A stretch of DNA of 59,608 bases from a virus: IMG/VR virus record IMGVR_UViG_3300043602_000092, positions 1-59,608 of that record. One strand, 5' to 3'. Positions 33,045 through 40,755 of this stretch are shown here, one piece after another. The notes under the pieces are model-generated. The model was not told where the DNA came from and did not search any database. It saw only the letters and a program-made list of their open reading frames with translations. The position numbers were made by a program, and so were the translations under genes. How positions within the stretch are numbered: position 1 is the stretch's first letter; the number at the start of each line of letters is the position of its first letter.

Positions 33045-34715
33045 ATGGCATTCGATTTCCCGAACAGTCCGATTGACGGTCAGACCTTCAGCCCGACCGA
33101 TGGGCCTGACTACATCTACCGCACGGCATCAGGCGCGTGGGAAATCAGGACGGGCAGCACCAACTCCGCGTTCGTTGCGAAGGCGGGCGACACGATGACG
33201 GGGCACCTCGTCCTGCCATCGGTGCCAGCGCCGCAGGCGGGCAATGCGGTGCGCAAGGATTATGTCGATGCGGCTGACGTCAATCTGAATAACGCCAAGG
33301 TCAATCGCGCTGGCGACACCATGACTGCCGATCTGGTCATCAATGGCGGTGGCGTGCGCGTTTCCACCGGCTTCACCGCCAGCGGTGCCTACGGCGTTCT
33401 CTCGCTCAACACAATGACAGTTGGCTACGGCACCGACATCTACGGTGCGTTCAACAACAAGACGCGCTGGCTGATACGGATGGGCGAAGGATCGGCAGAG
33501 ACGGGCGGCAATGTCGGATCGGACTTCGCCATCACCGCCTACGAGGACGCAGGCGTGAATGGTCTGTACGCTCCGCTGCACATCAGGCGTTCGACCGGCC
33601 AGACCACGCTGCGCAATCTTTTAATTAAAGGCGAAGCCTACGCCTCGTTCTCAATGCAGAAGACCGGCAGCGGTCAAGCCAACCAGATATACGGCAACAG
33701 CGGCGCAAACCCGCGCTGGGCCGTGAAGCTGGGCGACGAGACCGCAGAGAGCGGCAGCAACAACGGCTCCGATCTCGCCGTCCTTCGCTTTGGCGACGCG
33801 GGTGGTTATCTGGGCAATCCGCTTCTGATCAAGCGTCTCAACGGCGAGGCGATCTTCAACGGCTACATTACGCTGAACTGCCCGACAGGCGGCGGCATGA
33901 CCATGTCAACTCCCGGCGTGGCCGACTGCGTGTTCAACATGAAGAAGGGAGCGGCGGGTGCTGCGAACACCATCCAAGGTTCAACGGGCAACTCTGCGCG
34001 CTGGATCATGTGCATGGGCAACTGGAATGCCGAGACCAGCTACAATGTCGGCAGCGACTTCATGCTGTACCGTTGCGATGGTGGCGGCAATCTCTGGGAC
34101 GCGCCGATCCAGATCCCGCGCGAGACCGGACAGGTGGTTTGCCCGAACCTGTTCTGGCCGAACGGCGGCATCTACATGATCAACATCAACAACCGCTGGA
34201 CACCGGACGGCAATCTTGTCGTCAGTGCGCGCGGCTATTGTCCCGGTGGCGGATCGTGGATCGACATCTCCGACCGGCGGACGAAGGACATCAAGTCGGA
34301 GTACAATCGCGGGCTGGATGACATCGCCAAGCTGAACCCGGTGGTCTACACCTTCAAGGCCAACGAGACGCCAGAGCCGCCAGCGTGGAAGCCGCTGCCG
34401 CAGAAGCTCGACAAGGATGGCAAGGACATCACGCCACCGGAGACGCGCGGTGTCCCGACAGAGGCACCATATGAGAACAGCCATCACCATGACGTGGCGG
34501 TGTCGCAGAAACCGTTCGTCGGCCTGATCGCGCAGGATGTCGATCAGGTGATGCCTGAGATGGTGACGAAGCGCGCGGGGTTTATCGACGGCGTGGAAGT
34601 GCCCGACATCCATGAACTGGACACCACGCCACTGATCTATGCCTTGCTCAATGCGGTGAAGGAATTGAAGGCACGCATCGAAGTGCTTGAAGGCGTTGCG
34701 ACGGGCAAGGCGTGA
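33045..34715 (+). CDS. Tail fibre with S74 intramolecular chaperone, 556 aa
   Basis: The shaft contains repeated YGNSGANPRWAVKLGDETAE-like units (three or four copies between about 130 and 400). The C-terminus has SDRRTKDIKSEYNRGLDDIA, LNPVVYTFKANET and GLIAQDVDQVMPEMV, the peptidase S74 chaperone that trimerises the fibre and then cuts itself off at the Ser of the SDRR box. It is probably the receptor-binding tip. Confidence 0.88.
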   Translation: MAFDFPNSPIDGQTFSPTDGPDYIYRTASGAWEIRTGSTNSAFVAKAGDTMTGHLVLPSVPAPQAGNAVRKDYVDAADVNLNNAKVNRAGDTMTADLVINGGGVRVSTGFTASGAYGVLSLNTMTVGYGTDIYGAFNNKTRWLIRMGEGSAETGGNVGSDFAITAYEDAGVNGLYAPLHIRRSTGQTTLRNLLIKGEAYASFSMQKTGSGQANQIYGNSGANPRWAVKLGDETAESGSNNGSDLAVLRFGDAGGYLGNPLLIKRLNGEAIFNGYITLNCPTGGGMTMSTPGVADCVFNMKKGAAGAANTIQGSTGNSARWIMCMGNWNAETSYNVGSDFMLYRCDGGGNLWDAPIQIPRETGQVVCPNLFWPNGGIYMININNRWTPDGNLVVSARGYCPGGGSWIDISDRRTKDIKSEYNRGLDDIAKLNPVVYTFKANETPEPPAWKPLPQKLDKDGKDITPPETRGVPTEAPYENSHHHDVAVSQKPFVGLIAQDVDQVMPEMVTKRAGFIDGVEVPDIHELDTTPLIYALLNAVKELKARIEVLEGVATGKA

Positions 34716-34909
34716 TGTGTCGCGGCTGCGAGGCGCGGCGACGTGCTATGATTGAAACCGCGCGGCGGATTGCGCGGGCAATACGAGGCGGGCCAACCAA
34801 GGTGGATGGCCGTGAACGACAGGGTGAAAAGTTGGTTGAGCGAACATCAGACCGCGCTGATCATTTTCCTGTTCGGGCAGTTGCTCGTCATGGGAGCAGG
34901 CGCGGCTAG
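34715..34909 (+). CDS. Possible small CxxC protein overlapping the next gene, 64 aa
   Basis: The reading frame starts MCRGCEARRR at the fibre stop. Short phage proteins with such a CxxC start followed by a basic helix are often found near lysis genes. Its 3' part overlaps the 34806 gene by about 100 bases in another frame, so it may be shorter or spurious. Confidence 0.35.
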   Translation: MCRGCEARRRAMIETARRIARAIRGGPTKVDGRERQGEKLVERTSDRADHFPVRAVARHGSRRG

Positions 34910-35120
34910 CGGCTTCGCGTACATGGTGAAACTGGAAACGCGCGTCCACACGATGGAAACGCGCGGGGCCGAATACACCGTGCTGAGAATGGAGGAGATG
35001 AAATTGAACATCGCCAAACTCCAGCAGGACATCGCAAGGAACGAGCGCAGCATCGAGCGCATCGTGGATGTGATGACGCGCGAGCTTCACATCTCACCGC
35101 AGAAGGTGGACCCGAAATGA
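34806..35120 (+). CDS. Membrane-anchored coiled-coil protein (holin/spanin candidate), 104 aa
   Basis: One hydrophobic segment (ALIIFLFGQLLVMGAGAASG) near residues 15-38 is followed by a long heptad-like helix rich in Glu, Arg and Met. This matches small lysis-associated proteins of the holin or i-spanin type. ATG 34806 or GTG 34812 could start it; AAGGTGG spacing fits the latter. It is coupled to the next gene by ATGA. Confidence 0.6.
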   Translation: MAVNDRVKSWLSEHQTALIIFLFGQLLVMGAGAASGFAYMVKLETRVHTMETRGAEYTVLRMEEMKLNIAKLQQDIARNERSIERIVDVMTRELHISPQKVDPK

Positions 35121-35347
35121 CCATTCCAGAACAGGTCGGCAAGGTCGCAAGCACCACGGTCGAGGCGATGCGGTCGGTGCCGCTCGCCATCGCGTTGCTG
35201 GTGGTCAATATCGGCTTCCTCGCGTTCGCCGCCTACGTCTTGGGAGAGGTCGCAAGCAATGCCGCCGAGCGGAACAAGAACCAGACCGACCTGATCGCGC
35301 AGATGGTCAGGGATATTCGCGACTGCAAGCAGGGACCGAAAACATAG
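35117..35347 (+). CDS. Single-pass membrane protein in the lysis cassette, 76 aa
   Basis: The segment PLAIALLVVNIGFLAFAAYV (about 22-42) is a clear transmembrane helix, followed by a polar helix ending DIRDCKQG. Size and place directly before the endolysin suggest holin or antiholin. The previous and next genes also encode or neighbour membrane proteins, so which one is the holin cannot be settled here. Confidence 0.6.
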   Translation: MTIPEQVGKVASTTVEAMRSVPLAIALLVVNIGFLAFAAYVLGEVASNAAERNKNQTDLIAQMVRDIRDCKQGPKT

Positions 35348-35357
35348 GGAGCGAGCA

Positions 35358-36317
35358 ATGGCATATAATCGGATCGTGATTTCCTCAGGGCACGGCCTGC
35401 ATGTCCGTGGTGCATCGGGAATACTGGACGAGGTTGACGAGGCCCGCTTGGTAGTCGAGCAGTTGGCCGATTGCCTCAAGGCGCGCGGGGTGGATGTCGT
35501 CACCTATCACGACGATGTGAGTAAATCGCAGAACGAGAACCTCAACCGCATCACCGACTTCCACAATTCCAAGACGCGCGACCTCGACATATCGGTCCAC
35601 TTCAATGCCTACGAGCAAGTGGAAAAACCGATGGGCACCGAGACACTTTACGTCACCCAGCACGACCTGGCGGATGAGATTTCAGAAGCCATCGCAGCGG
35701 TGGGCCTGATCGACCGGGGTCCGAAGAAAAGAACCGACCTGTTCTTTTTGAACAACACCGAGATGCCGGCGCTGTTGCTGGAAATCTGCTTCGTGGACAG
35801 TGAGGCCGACGCGGAAATCTATCGCGAGAACTTCGACCTGATCTGCGAGAACATCGCGACCGTCTTGGGAGGTGACATGACCGGCGTCGAGCCGATCCCT
35901 CCCGAGAGCGCAGACTTCCATGCGATAGGGAGATGCTCGCACTTTGGCGGTCCCGAGGACGAGGGCGTGGAGGGGTGTGAGGCACTGGCGTTCATCTATG
36001 ACATCGAGATGGCCCCGCACATTTTCCTGCCGTACCAGCCCGAGGACACCACCGGCCTTGCGCGGAGAATGAACCCGCACATCCACTACATCGCGTGCCG
36101 CTGGGACTACGACCGCACGCCGAAGCCGACCCTGCTCGAGAACGTGGCCTTGGTGCGTGCGCTCAAGACCGGCGTCGAACTCACCGCGTTCCCGGCGGAT
36201 TGGGGACCGCATGAAAGCACGGGCCGCATCGCGGACCTGTCACCGGGTCTGATGTTCGACCTTGGGATTGAAACCGACGACGAGGTTGAAGTGATTTATC
36301 CATACCGGGAGGACTGA
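35358..36317 (+). CDS. Endolysin: N-acetylmuramoyl-L-alanine amidase plus DPBB-like domain, 319 aa
   Basis: Residues 1-175 fit the Amidase_3 zinc fold: SSGHG with His12, an early Glu (about 28), ISVHFNA with His81 and LLLEICFVDS with Glu142. The C-terminal 120 residues (ALKTGVELTAFPADWGPHES, then GRIADLSPGLMFDLG) resemble the double-psi barrel of RlpA-like proteins, seen on other phage lysins. No signal peptide, so export would depend on a holin. GGGAGCGAGC precedes the ATG. Confidence 0.88.
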   Translation: MAYNRIVISSGHGLHVRGASGILDEVDEARLVVEQLADCLKARGVDVVTYHDDVSKSQNENLNRITDFHNSKTRDLDISVHFNAYEQVEKPMGTETLYVTQHDLADEISEAIAAVGLIDRGPKKRTDLFFLNNTEMPALLLEICFVDSEADAEIYRENFDLICENIATVLGGDMTGVEPIPPESADFHAIGRCSHFGGPEDEGVEGCEALAFIYDIEMAPHIFLPYQPEDTTGLARRMNPHIHYIACRWDYDRTPKPTLLENVALVRALKTGVELTAFPADWGPHESTGRIADLSPGLMFDLGIETDDEVEVIYPYRED

Positions 36318-36319
36318 CC

Positions 36320-36499
36320 ATGTATTTCTTAGTCGCCGCCGCCGTCCTGATCCTGATCGCGCTCATCATCAAGTTCTGGATGGGCGTCAATCCTGAGGAG
36401 GGTTTTCTGGGCAAGGGCCTGATGATCATCATCGCGGTCTTGGTGATCGTCGGCATCCTCTCGATTTTCGGGGTGCTGCCGCACGCCACCTTTCGCTGA
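36320..36499 (+). CDS. Two-helix membrane protein, holin candidate, 59 aa
   Basis: Two hydrophobic helices (FLVAAAVLILIALIIKFWMG and IIIAVLVIVGILSIFGVL) are joined by a short polar loop (NPEEGFLGKG). The C-terminus is short and polar. It lies two bases after the endolysin, with GGAGGA before the ATG. Class II or III holins have this layout. It is the last gene of the late operon. Confidence 0.65.
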   Translation: MYFLVAAAVLILIALIIKFWMGVNPEEGFLGKGLMIIIAVLVIVGILSIFGVLPHATFR

Positions 36500-36706
36500 T
36501 CCGCCTGCATCCCAAGTCGATCCGCTCCCGCCTTATCCGCCGGGGCCGCCGTCCATCTGCAAGGGATGCTAAAAGGGACCGAAATCCCCGGCGGGCGGGC
36601 CGCCGGGGTGCGTTATTTCGGGCAGGGATGGGGGGTTATGGCCCCGGAAGCCTCAGGCCCACCAGTGGCCCTTAGAATTGATCCGTGGCTGGGCCATATC
36701 CGGCCC
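36500..36706. other. Convergent gene boundary
   Basis: About 200 bases without a gene separate the end of the late operon from the end of the leftward early block. The stretch holds the strong hairpin at 36586-36608 and a GGGCC/GGCCC inverted repeat near 36691-36706, consistent with two-way transcription stop. Confidence 0.6.
36586..36608. terminator. Bidirectional GC-rich terminator hairpin
   Basis: CCCCGGCGG and CCGCCGGGG form a perfect 9-bp stem with a GCGGG loop. On the leftward path it is followed by ATTTCGG and then TTTT; on the rightward path by TTATTT after a short gap. Confidence 0.7.
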
Positions 36707-36883
36707 CTATCCCTCCTTGAAGCAGGCGGCCTGCCCGAGCGGGGTCATATTGATCCCGCCGGTCTGCAACTGTTTTTGCAGGGCAAGGCCGATGGCATCC
36801 GCCTCCTTCTCGTCGGCGGCAAGCAGGATCAGGCAAACTTGCTTCCCTGACACCACCACGCGGGCCTCTCGCCGGTCGCTCAT
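36707..36883 (-). CDS. Hypothetical protein, paralogue of 36880-37080, 58 aa
   Basis: The layout REARVVVSGKQVCLILLAAD, then a helix and LQTGGINMTPLGQ, repeats that of the neighbouring upstream gene, so the two arose by tandem duplication. A beta-beta-alpha-type small fold is suggested. It overlaps the upstream stop by ATGA. No function is known. Confidence 0.65.
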   Translation of the reverse strand: MSDRREARVVVSGKQVCLILLAADEKEADAIGLALQKQLQTGGINMTPLGQAACFKEG

Positions 36884-37080
36884 AGCTCCGTCACCTTCGT
36901 CGGTTTCCCCATGAGGGTGATGTTGATCGAACCGGACTTGAGTTGGCCGAGGATGTTTTCCGCCAGATCGTTGGCCTTGGCCTCACTGTCCGCCACGAAG
37001 ACCAAGGCGACTTCGTCGCCCTGCACCTCGACGCGCACCTCGCGGCCATAGTCGGGATTGGTGAATGATCGCGCCACCAT
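36880..37080 (-). CDS. Hypothetical protein, paralogue of 36707-36883, 66 aa
   Basis: REVRVEVQGDEVALVFVADS followed by a helix (ANDLAENILGQL) and GSINITLMGKP matches the next gene position by position. Its start overlaps the upstream stop by one base (TGATG). It is a member of the leftward early block. Function is unknown. Confidence 0.7.
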   Translation of the reverse strand: MVARSFTNPDYGREVRVEVQGDEVALVFVADSEAKANDLAENILGQLKSGSINITLMGKPTKVTEL

Positions 37081-37256
37081 CAGACGAACCCCTTTTCTGT
37101 CGCCAGCCAGACCGGCATCGTGAAGGTGCCGTCATCGTTGCGCTCGACTTGCGACTTTGGCACCCACTCCGTGCGGGCACCATCGAAGATGCGATAGGCC
37201 GCGTTGGTTTCGACCTTGAGTTCGGCGGCGATGTCCACCAGTTCATGCTTGGGCAT
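37080..37256 (-). CDS. Hypothetical protein, 58 aa
   Basis: This is a small acidic protein with the pattern WVPKSQVERNDDGTFTMPVW, a short strand-turn-strand motif common in phage accessory proteins that judge whether an enzyme site is kept. It starts one base inside the upstream stop and ends one base inside the next start, so it is coupled on both sides. Function is unknown. Confidence 0.65.
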   Translation of the reverse strand: MPKHELVDIAAELKVETNAAYRIFDGARTEWVPKSQVERNDDGTFTMPVWLATEKGFV

Positions 37257-38074
37257 CACTTGCCCTCCCCGAAAGACTGCAACGCCTGCTCGATGCGGGC
37301 CGACCTTGCGATCAGTTCATTCAGGGCCTTGAGCATCGGTTCCGCCGTCATGCGGGCCGCCTGAATTTCCTCCAGCATCGCCTTGCCATCGGCCATCGCC
37401 GCGACCAGCGCCTCGTCCACATTCGGGCCGAAGTTCTCGTCGCGGATTTCCGCCACCCATGCCTGAGGGACACCGAGGTCGGATGCCACCCGCTTGTCAT
37501 TCCAGCCAGCGGCATAGCCGACAGCCTCACTGACGTAATTCTCGTCAATCTTGTTGTGGATAATTCGCCGCTCGTCGCGCGATGGGCGCCGCGGTGCCGC
37601 CTCGACGGCGACCATGACGGGATCAGGGGTGGGCGGTGGTGGATTGATTGAAACAACTTTATTGTCCATATCGTGGTTCTCCCGTTTCTTGGCAGAGGCG
37701 GATTTCAGAGCAGCGAAACAGGCAGGGCAGCGATGTTGGGTCGCGGTCCTGCCGACCTTCCAGCCTAAATTCTCAAACTTGCGGGCGACGGCCTTCTCGA
37801 CCTGTTCCTCGTCACCGCCGTGACTGCGCATCGTATTGATGTGCAGACTTTCCGTTCGCTGGCAGAAACCGCACGTTGCTTTCGCACCTCGCTTCGGCTG
37901 ACCGCCGACCGGGACCGTGCAAGTTTCAAAGGCCACATAAGGCATAGGCTCCTCCTTGGGTTTTCGGGGCGGCCTCAATGGCAGCACCGGGGTTGGACTG
38001 TCGAAGTTTGGCGACACCCACTTGGTGCCGCCGTTCATCAGGTGATCGCGCTTGTCCTTGATGCGGTCTTTCAT
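37256..38074 (-). CDS. Zinc-finger plus helical protein, 272 aa
   Basis: Two cysteine pairs, CGFC and later CPAC about 50 residues on, suggest a zinc finger in the first half. The second half is helical, with VSEAVGYAAGWNDKRVASDL and GVPQAWVAEIRDENFG resembling a small HTH-type segment. ATG 38074 is used (AGGAGGAAGGC upstream, ATGA overlap). ATG 37945 also has a perfect AAGGAGGAG and would give a 229-aa form. DNA binding is an inference. Confidence 0.6.
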   Translation of the reverse strand: MKDRIKDKRDHLMNGGTKWVSPNFDSPTPVLPLRPPRKPKEEPMPYVAFETCTVPVGGQPKRGAKATCGFCQRTESLHINTMRSHGGDEEQVEKAVARKFENLGWKVGRTATQHRCPACFAALKSASAKKRENHDMDNKVVSINPPPPTPDPVMVAVEAAPRRPSRDERRIIHNKIDENYVSEAVGYAAGWNDKRVASDLGVPQAWVAEIRDENFGPNVDEALVAAMADGKAMLEEIQAARMTAEPMLKALNELIARSARIEQALQSFGEGK

Positions 38075-38250
38075 GCCTTCCTCCTCATTGCCGCCATCCG
38101 CTTTCGGGTGCGCCACGCCTTCAAGTTCTGCGCGCGGTATCGCCGGTTGAGGCAAGGGCGGCATTCCTTGAAGGGCTGGACGCGGGGCCGCTCGCCGCAC
38201 TTGATGCAGGGCGGGGCCGGTCTTGCTTCTCGTGGATCATCAGAAGTCAC
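38071..38250 (-). CDS. Four-cysteine zinc-finger microprotein, 59 aa
   Basis: CIKC and CRPC pairs spaced by 14 residues are followed by a strongly basic helix (NRRYRAQNLKAWRTRKRMAA). The start is GTG at 38250 and the stop overlaps the next gene as ATGA. The Zn pair plus basic helix suggests nucleic-acid binding. Confidence 0.6.
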   Translation of the reverse strand: MTSDDPREARPAPPCIKCGERPRVQPFKECRPCLNRRYRAQNLKAWRTRKRMAAMRRKA

Positions 38251-38262
38251 TGGAACTCCACG

Positions 38263-38670
38263 CTATTTTTTACAACGCCACGACTTTCCGCCTCGCGTGA
38301 CGACCTTGTGCATCCCATGCCGGGTGCAGACATCCCGCACCGCCGCGTGCCTTTGCTTCCTTGACCGCGACCGTCGCGGACTATCCTCCGTTCGTTCCTC
38401 CTCGACCAGGACCACCGGAGGAATTTTCGTCGGCGGCACGATCCGTTCGGTCTGCACCGGCACGGGTTCGGAGGTGGCGACCCGCTCCTGATCCGCCTTG
38501 CGAAGCACCGAGCCGCCGGTCGTCTGCATCACATCGGACCACGCCACATCAAAACGGTCGTGGGCGACGGGTTTGGTTTCCGCAGGGGATGGGCGGTGCA
38601 TCGCGGCGTAGGTCAGCACCGCAAGGATGCCGACCCCGCCGAGGATGGTCTTGACCGGGGCCAAGATCAC
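38263..38670 (-). CDS. Membrane-anchored protein with C-terminal Cys/His cluster, 135 aa
   Basis: A signal-anchor-like helix (ILGGVGILAVLTYAAM) lies at the N-terminus. A Pro/Val/Glu-rich middle is followed by a basic region and a C-terminal VCTRHGMHKVVTRGGKSWRC, a small Cys/His element. The GTG start at 38670 overlaps the upstream stop as GTGA. Its function is unknown. Confidence 0.6.
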   Translation of the reverse strand: MILAPVKTILGGVGILAVLTYAAMHRPSPAETKPVAHDRFDVAWSDVMQTTGGSVLRKADQERVATSEPVPVQTERIVPPTKIPPVVLVEEERTEDSPRRSRSRKQRHAAVRDVCTRHGMHKVVTRGGKSWRCKK

Positions 38671-39047
38671 GCACCCATGCGCTTCTGAAAGTCGCCGCAC
38701 GTCTCGCGGATGGCCTTCGACATATTGCTGATCTGGTCGATCAGGGCCTCGTTGTGCTTGCCCTTGTCGCGGATCGCTTGCGCGGTTTCCGCCACCACCT
38801 TCATGTCGTTGTCGCATTCGATCAGGGATTGCCCGAGGCGCTTGACCATCGCCTTCACCATCTCGCCCATCTTCTCGACTTCCTTGGCGGTGGCTTCGTA
38901 TTGCGCCAGCACCGCTTCGGCAGACATCCTGCCGAGTTCATCGAGCGGCCTTTCAGGCATCGGCGTGCGCGGGTGACGCGCGATGGCTTCACCGCGTCGG
39001 ATTTCCTCCTCCAAGACCCGGAGGTGCGCGTGAGACTTATCATTCAT
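38667..39047 (-). CDS. Coiled-coil protein, 126 aa
   Basis: The sequence is almost entirely helical, with heptad patterns from residue 40 on (EVEKMGEMVKAMVKRLGQSL and following). There is no known domain. GGAGCAAG precedes the ATG. Operator site D lies about 120 bases upstream inside the previous gene, so this gene may begin its own transcript. Confidence 0.65.
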   Translation of the reverse strand: MNDKSHAHLRVLEEEIRRGEAIARHPRTPMPERPLDELGRMSAEAVLAQYEATAKEVEKMGEMVKAMVKRLGQSLIECDNDMKVVAETAQAIRDKGKHNEALIDQISNMSKAIRETCGDFQKRMGA

Positions 39048-39366
39048 TGGACTTGCTCCTGAGATAACGCTGATAATATTTCTGAGCGAGCGCGAACGGG
39101 TCAGCGACCCCGTGCGCCTGCCACCACCCGACTTCGTCGCCGTGGTGATGTTGAGCCATATGATGTTGGTGCTTTAATGGCAAGGCCCACTTATCATCCG
39201 GTTTCCGACCTATGCCAGTGATGTCTTTTTCGTATCGCAACGATGACGCGCGGAGGTGCGCGGCATCGCAGGGCGGGCCTTGAAGGCAACCGCAGGCACA
39301 TCGCTGTGCCCGCAGCCATTTCAAGTAACCAAGATCACTCTGCCGGGGTCTGCGTTGCCGCAGCAT
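39040..39366 (-). CDS. HNH-like/DUF968-type protein, 108 aa
   Basis: CACGCLQGPPCDAAHLR, then LPLKHQHHMAQHH and GDEVGWW reproduce the order of Cys and His residues seen in small phage HNH-like proteins of the DUF968/NinG neighbourhood. The expected activity is a nick or resolution of recombination intermediates. It sits after recT, a usual place. Site D lies within its coding sequence. It overlaps the gene before it by about 30 bases. Confidence 0.7.
   Translation of the reverse strand: MLRQRRPRQSDLGYLKWLRAQRCACGCLQGPPCDAAHLRASSLRYEKDITGIGRKPDDKWALPLKHQHHMAQHHHGDEVGWWQAHGVADPFALAQKYYQRYLRSKSNE
39179..39195 (-). promoter_or_regulatory. Operator-like palindrome, site D (intragenic)
   Basis: Leftward GATAAGTGGGCCTTGCC, one mismatch from the AAGG-N3-CCTT dyad. 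A CATATG follows 16 bases later (39157-39162). It lies inside the HNH-like gene and upstream of the coiled-coil gene. Confidence 0.45.
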
Positions 39367-39589
39367 CCGAGCTATTTCCGCTTGCGCGGCTTGGGCGAGC
39401 GTTGGGCTTCGCCTTCACCTTGGGCTTCTGAATGATCGCCAGCCGATCCGGCAGATTGTTCGACATCTGCTTGATCGCCGCCGACAGCAGCAGCGCGTCC
39501 CCCTTCGTCTTGATTGAGGACTGCACCGTCAAGGTGATCGTCCCCTCCGACGCTTCCAGTTTCACCGTCGCGTCCTTTGGTATCTTCAT
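39335..39589 (-). CDS. Hypothetical protein nested in the recT 3' end, 84 aa
   Basis: The ATG at 39589 has AAAGGAGG seven bases upstream. The product looks folded: KIPKDATVKLEASEGTITLT (strand pair), then a helix (ALLLSAAIKQMSNNLPDRLA) and a basic disordered tail. It shares 218 bases with the last 72 codons of recT in another frame, where RecT is low-complexity. Strong ribosome site and ordered sequence favour it being real. Confidence 0.65.
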   Translation of the reverse strand: MKIPKDATVKLEASEGTITLTVQSSIKTKGDALLLSAAIKQMSNNLPDRLAIIQKPKVKAKPNARPSRASGNSSDAAATQTPAE

Positions 39590-40370
39590 CACTCGCCTCC
39601 TTTATCGCGGTGCCGGGATTGGCATCGCCTTCAATGACCGTCGCCCCGGTCTGCTGCGCGATGTGCGCCGCATCGAAGCCACGGTCGCCTGCGTGATTTT
39701 TCTTTGCATCACGCAATCTCTGCGCAAGCGACGTGATGGGTGTCACGTCGATGGGTTGCGCGGTTTCGATTTCCTCAGGTGTGTAGGCACCGAGCAGAAC
39801 ATCGGGAGCGAACAGGCGTGCCCACTGCCGCGATGCCGAATAGAACATCTGCACCTCCGGGTTCGTATCCCAGAGGGGCGACCCCTTCACATATTTCACG
39901 TTGTCCTTGGTGACGTGGCCGGGGTGCATCTTCGCCAGCGTCTCACTCAGGTATTCGTGCGGTTTCTCCTCACTCTTGAAGGTGCCCCAGACCTTGCACC
40001 GGCGCTCTTGCCCCTCACCGACGATTTCATATCGCAGGCGGCTCTTGAGCGGCGCGTTCTTCTCGATCACCGCGTGGATAATTCCACTCTGGAAACCGAT
40101 GCGATCCCCACCGCGCGGCACATAGGAGTTGTTGATCACCGACATGATCGGCATTCCCCACTCCAACGCCTGCATACAAAGTGCGTAGCAGACACCGGGT
40201 TGATCCCGGCAGTGCAGCGGCACCGCGACCATGCCGCGCGCGAGGCGCAGACTGATCTGCTCAAGGTCGGCCACCGACTGAATGACGATCCCGCCAAGAG
40301 TGGTGCCGATTTCAATCCCGCGCGCCTTCACCAAGTCGGTGCGCTTCTCAACTTCTGCAACGTCAACCAT
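39372..40370 (-). CDS. recT: RecT-family single-strand annealing protein, 332 aa
   Basis: The core (about residues 35-215) matches RecT/Bet-like annealing proteins: PLHCRDQPGVCYALCMQALE, GMPIMSVINNSYVPRGGDRIG, then SGIIHAVIEKNAP and FYSASRQWARLFAPDVLLG with the family's C-terminal R-W-A-R. It pairs with the RecE-like nuclease two genes upstream. The last 80 residues are Gly/Glu/Asp-rich and overlap another gene. GGAGCGAGC precedes the ATG, which overlaps the upstream XRE gene by eight bases. Confidence 0.88.
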   Translation of the reverse strand: MVDVAEVEKRTDLVKARGIEIGTTLGGIVIQSVADLEQISLRLARGMVAVPLHCRDQPGVCYALCMQALEWGMPIMSVINNSYVPRGGDRIGFQSGIIHAVIEKNAPLKSRLRYEIVGEGQERRCKVWGTFKSEEKPHEYLSETLAKMHPGHVTKDNVKYVKGSPLWDTNPEVQMFYSASRQWARLFAPDVLLGAYTPEEIETAQPIDVTPITSLAQRLRDAKKNHAGDRGFDAAHIAQQTGATVIEGDANPGTAIKEASDEDTKGRDGETGSVGGDDHLDGAVLNQDEGGRAAAVGGDQADVEQSAGSAGDHSEAQGEGEAQRSPKPRKRK

Positions 40371-40755
40371 TCGCTCGCTCCTTCGCCAGACGGGATGCCA
40401 AGTCACGAACCAAGCGGCGGTCTGGTGTCGCCGTGATCCGCGCATATGCGCGTGCAAGTTCCTGTCCGTCCTTTGAGGCGAGCAGGGCATCAATTGCGGG
40501 GTCCGCAGTAAAGCGGACATCGGTCGCGTTGGGAAAGAAATATGATAAGGGGCGGTTCAATGCCGTCACCAGCAATTCAATCCGCGCGCCGTTGACGCGA
40601 TTGGTGCCCGCTTCGTATTTCTGCATCTGCTGCCACGACACACCGATCATGGCCGCGACATCTTTCATCGACTGCCCGTTGGCGATCCGCGCCTCTCGAA
40701 TGCGTTCGCCAATGTAGTGGTCGCCTTTCGTTGGTGAGTTGGTCCTGTTCATCAT
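40363..40755 (-). CDS. XRE-family regulator, 130 aa
   Basis: A classic HTH at residues 15-70: IGERIREARIANGQSMKDVA, MIGVSWQQMQKYEAGTNRV. The C-terminal part (SYFFPNATDVRFTADPAIDA and helices) is the tail of alphaproteobacterial phage and chromosomal XRE regulators. It lies between the DUF7694-like protein and recT. It is a possible repressor for the AAGG-N3-CCTT sites; no test from sequence is possible. Confidence 0.85.
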   Translation of the reverse strand: MMNRTNSPTKGDHYIGERIREARIANGQSMKDVAAMIGVSWQQMQKYEAGTNRVNGARIELLVTALNRPLSYFFPNATDVRFTADPAIDALLASKDGQELARAYARITATPDRRLVRDLASRLAKERANG

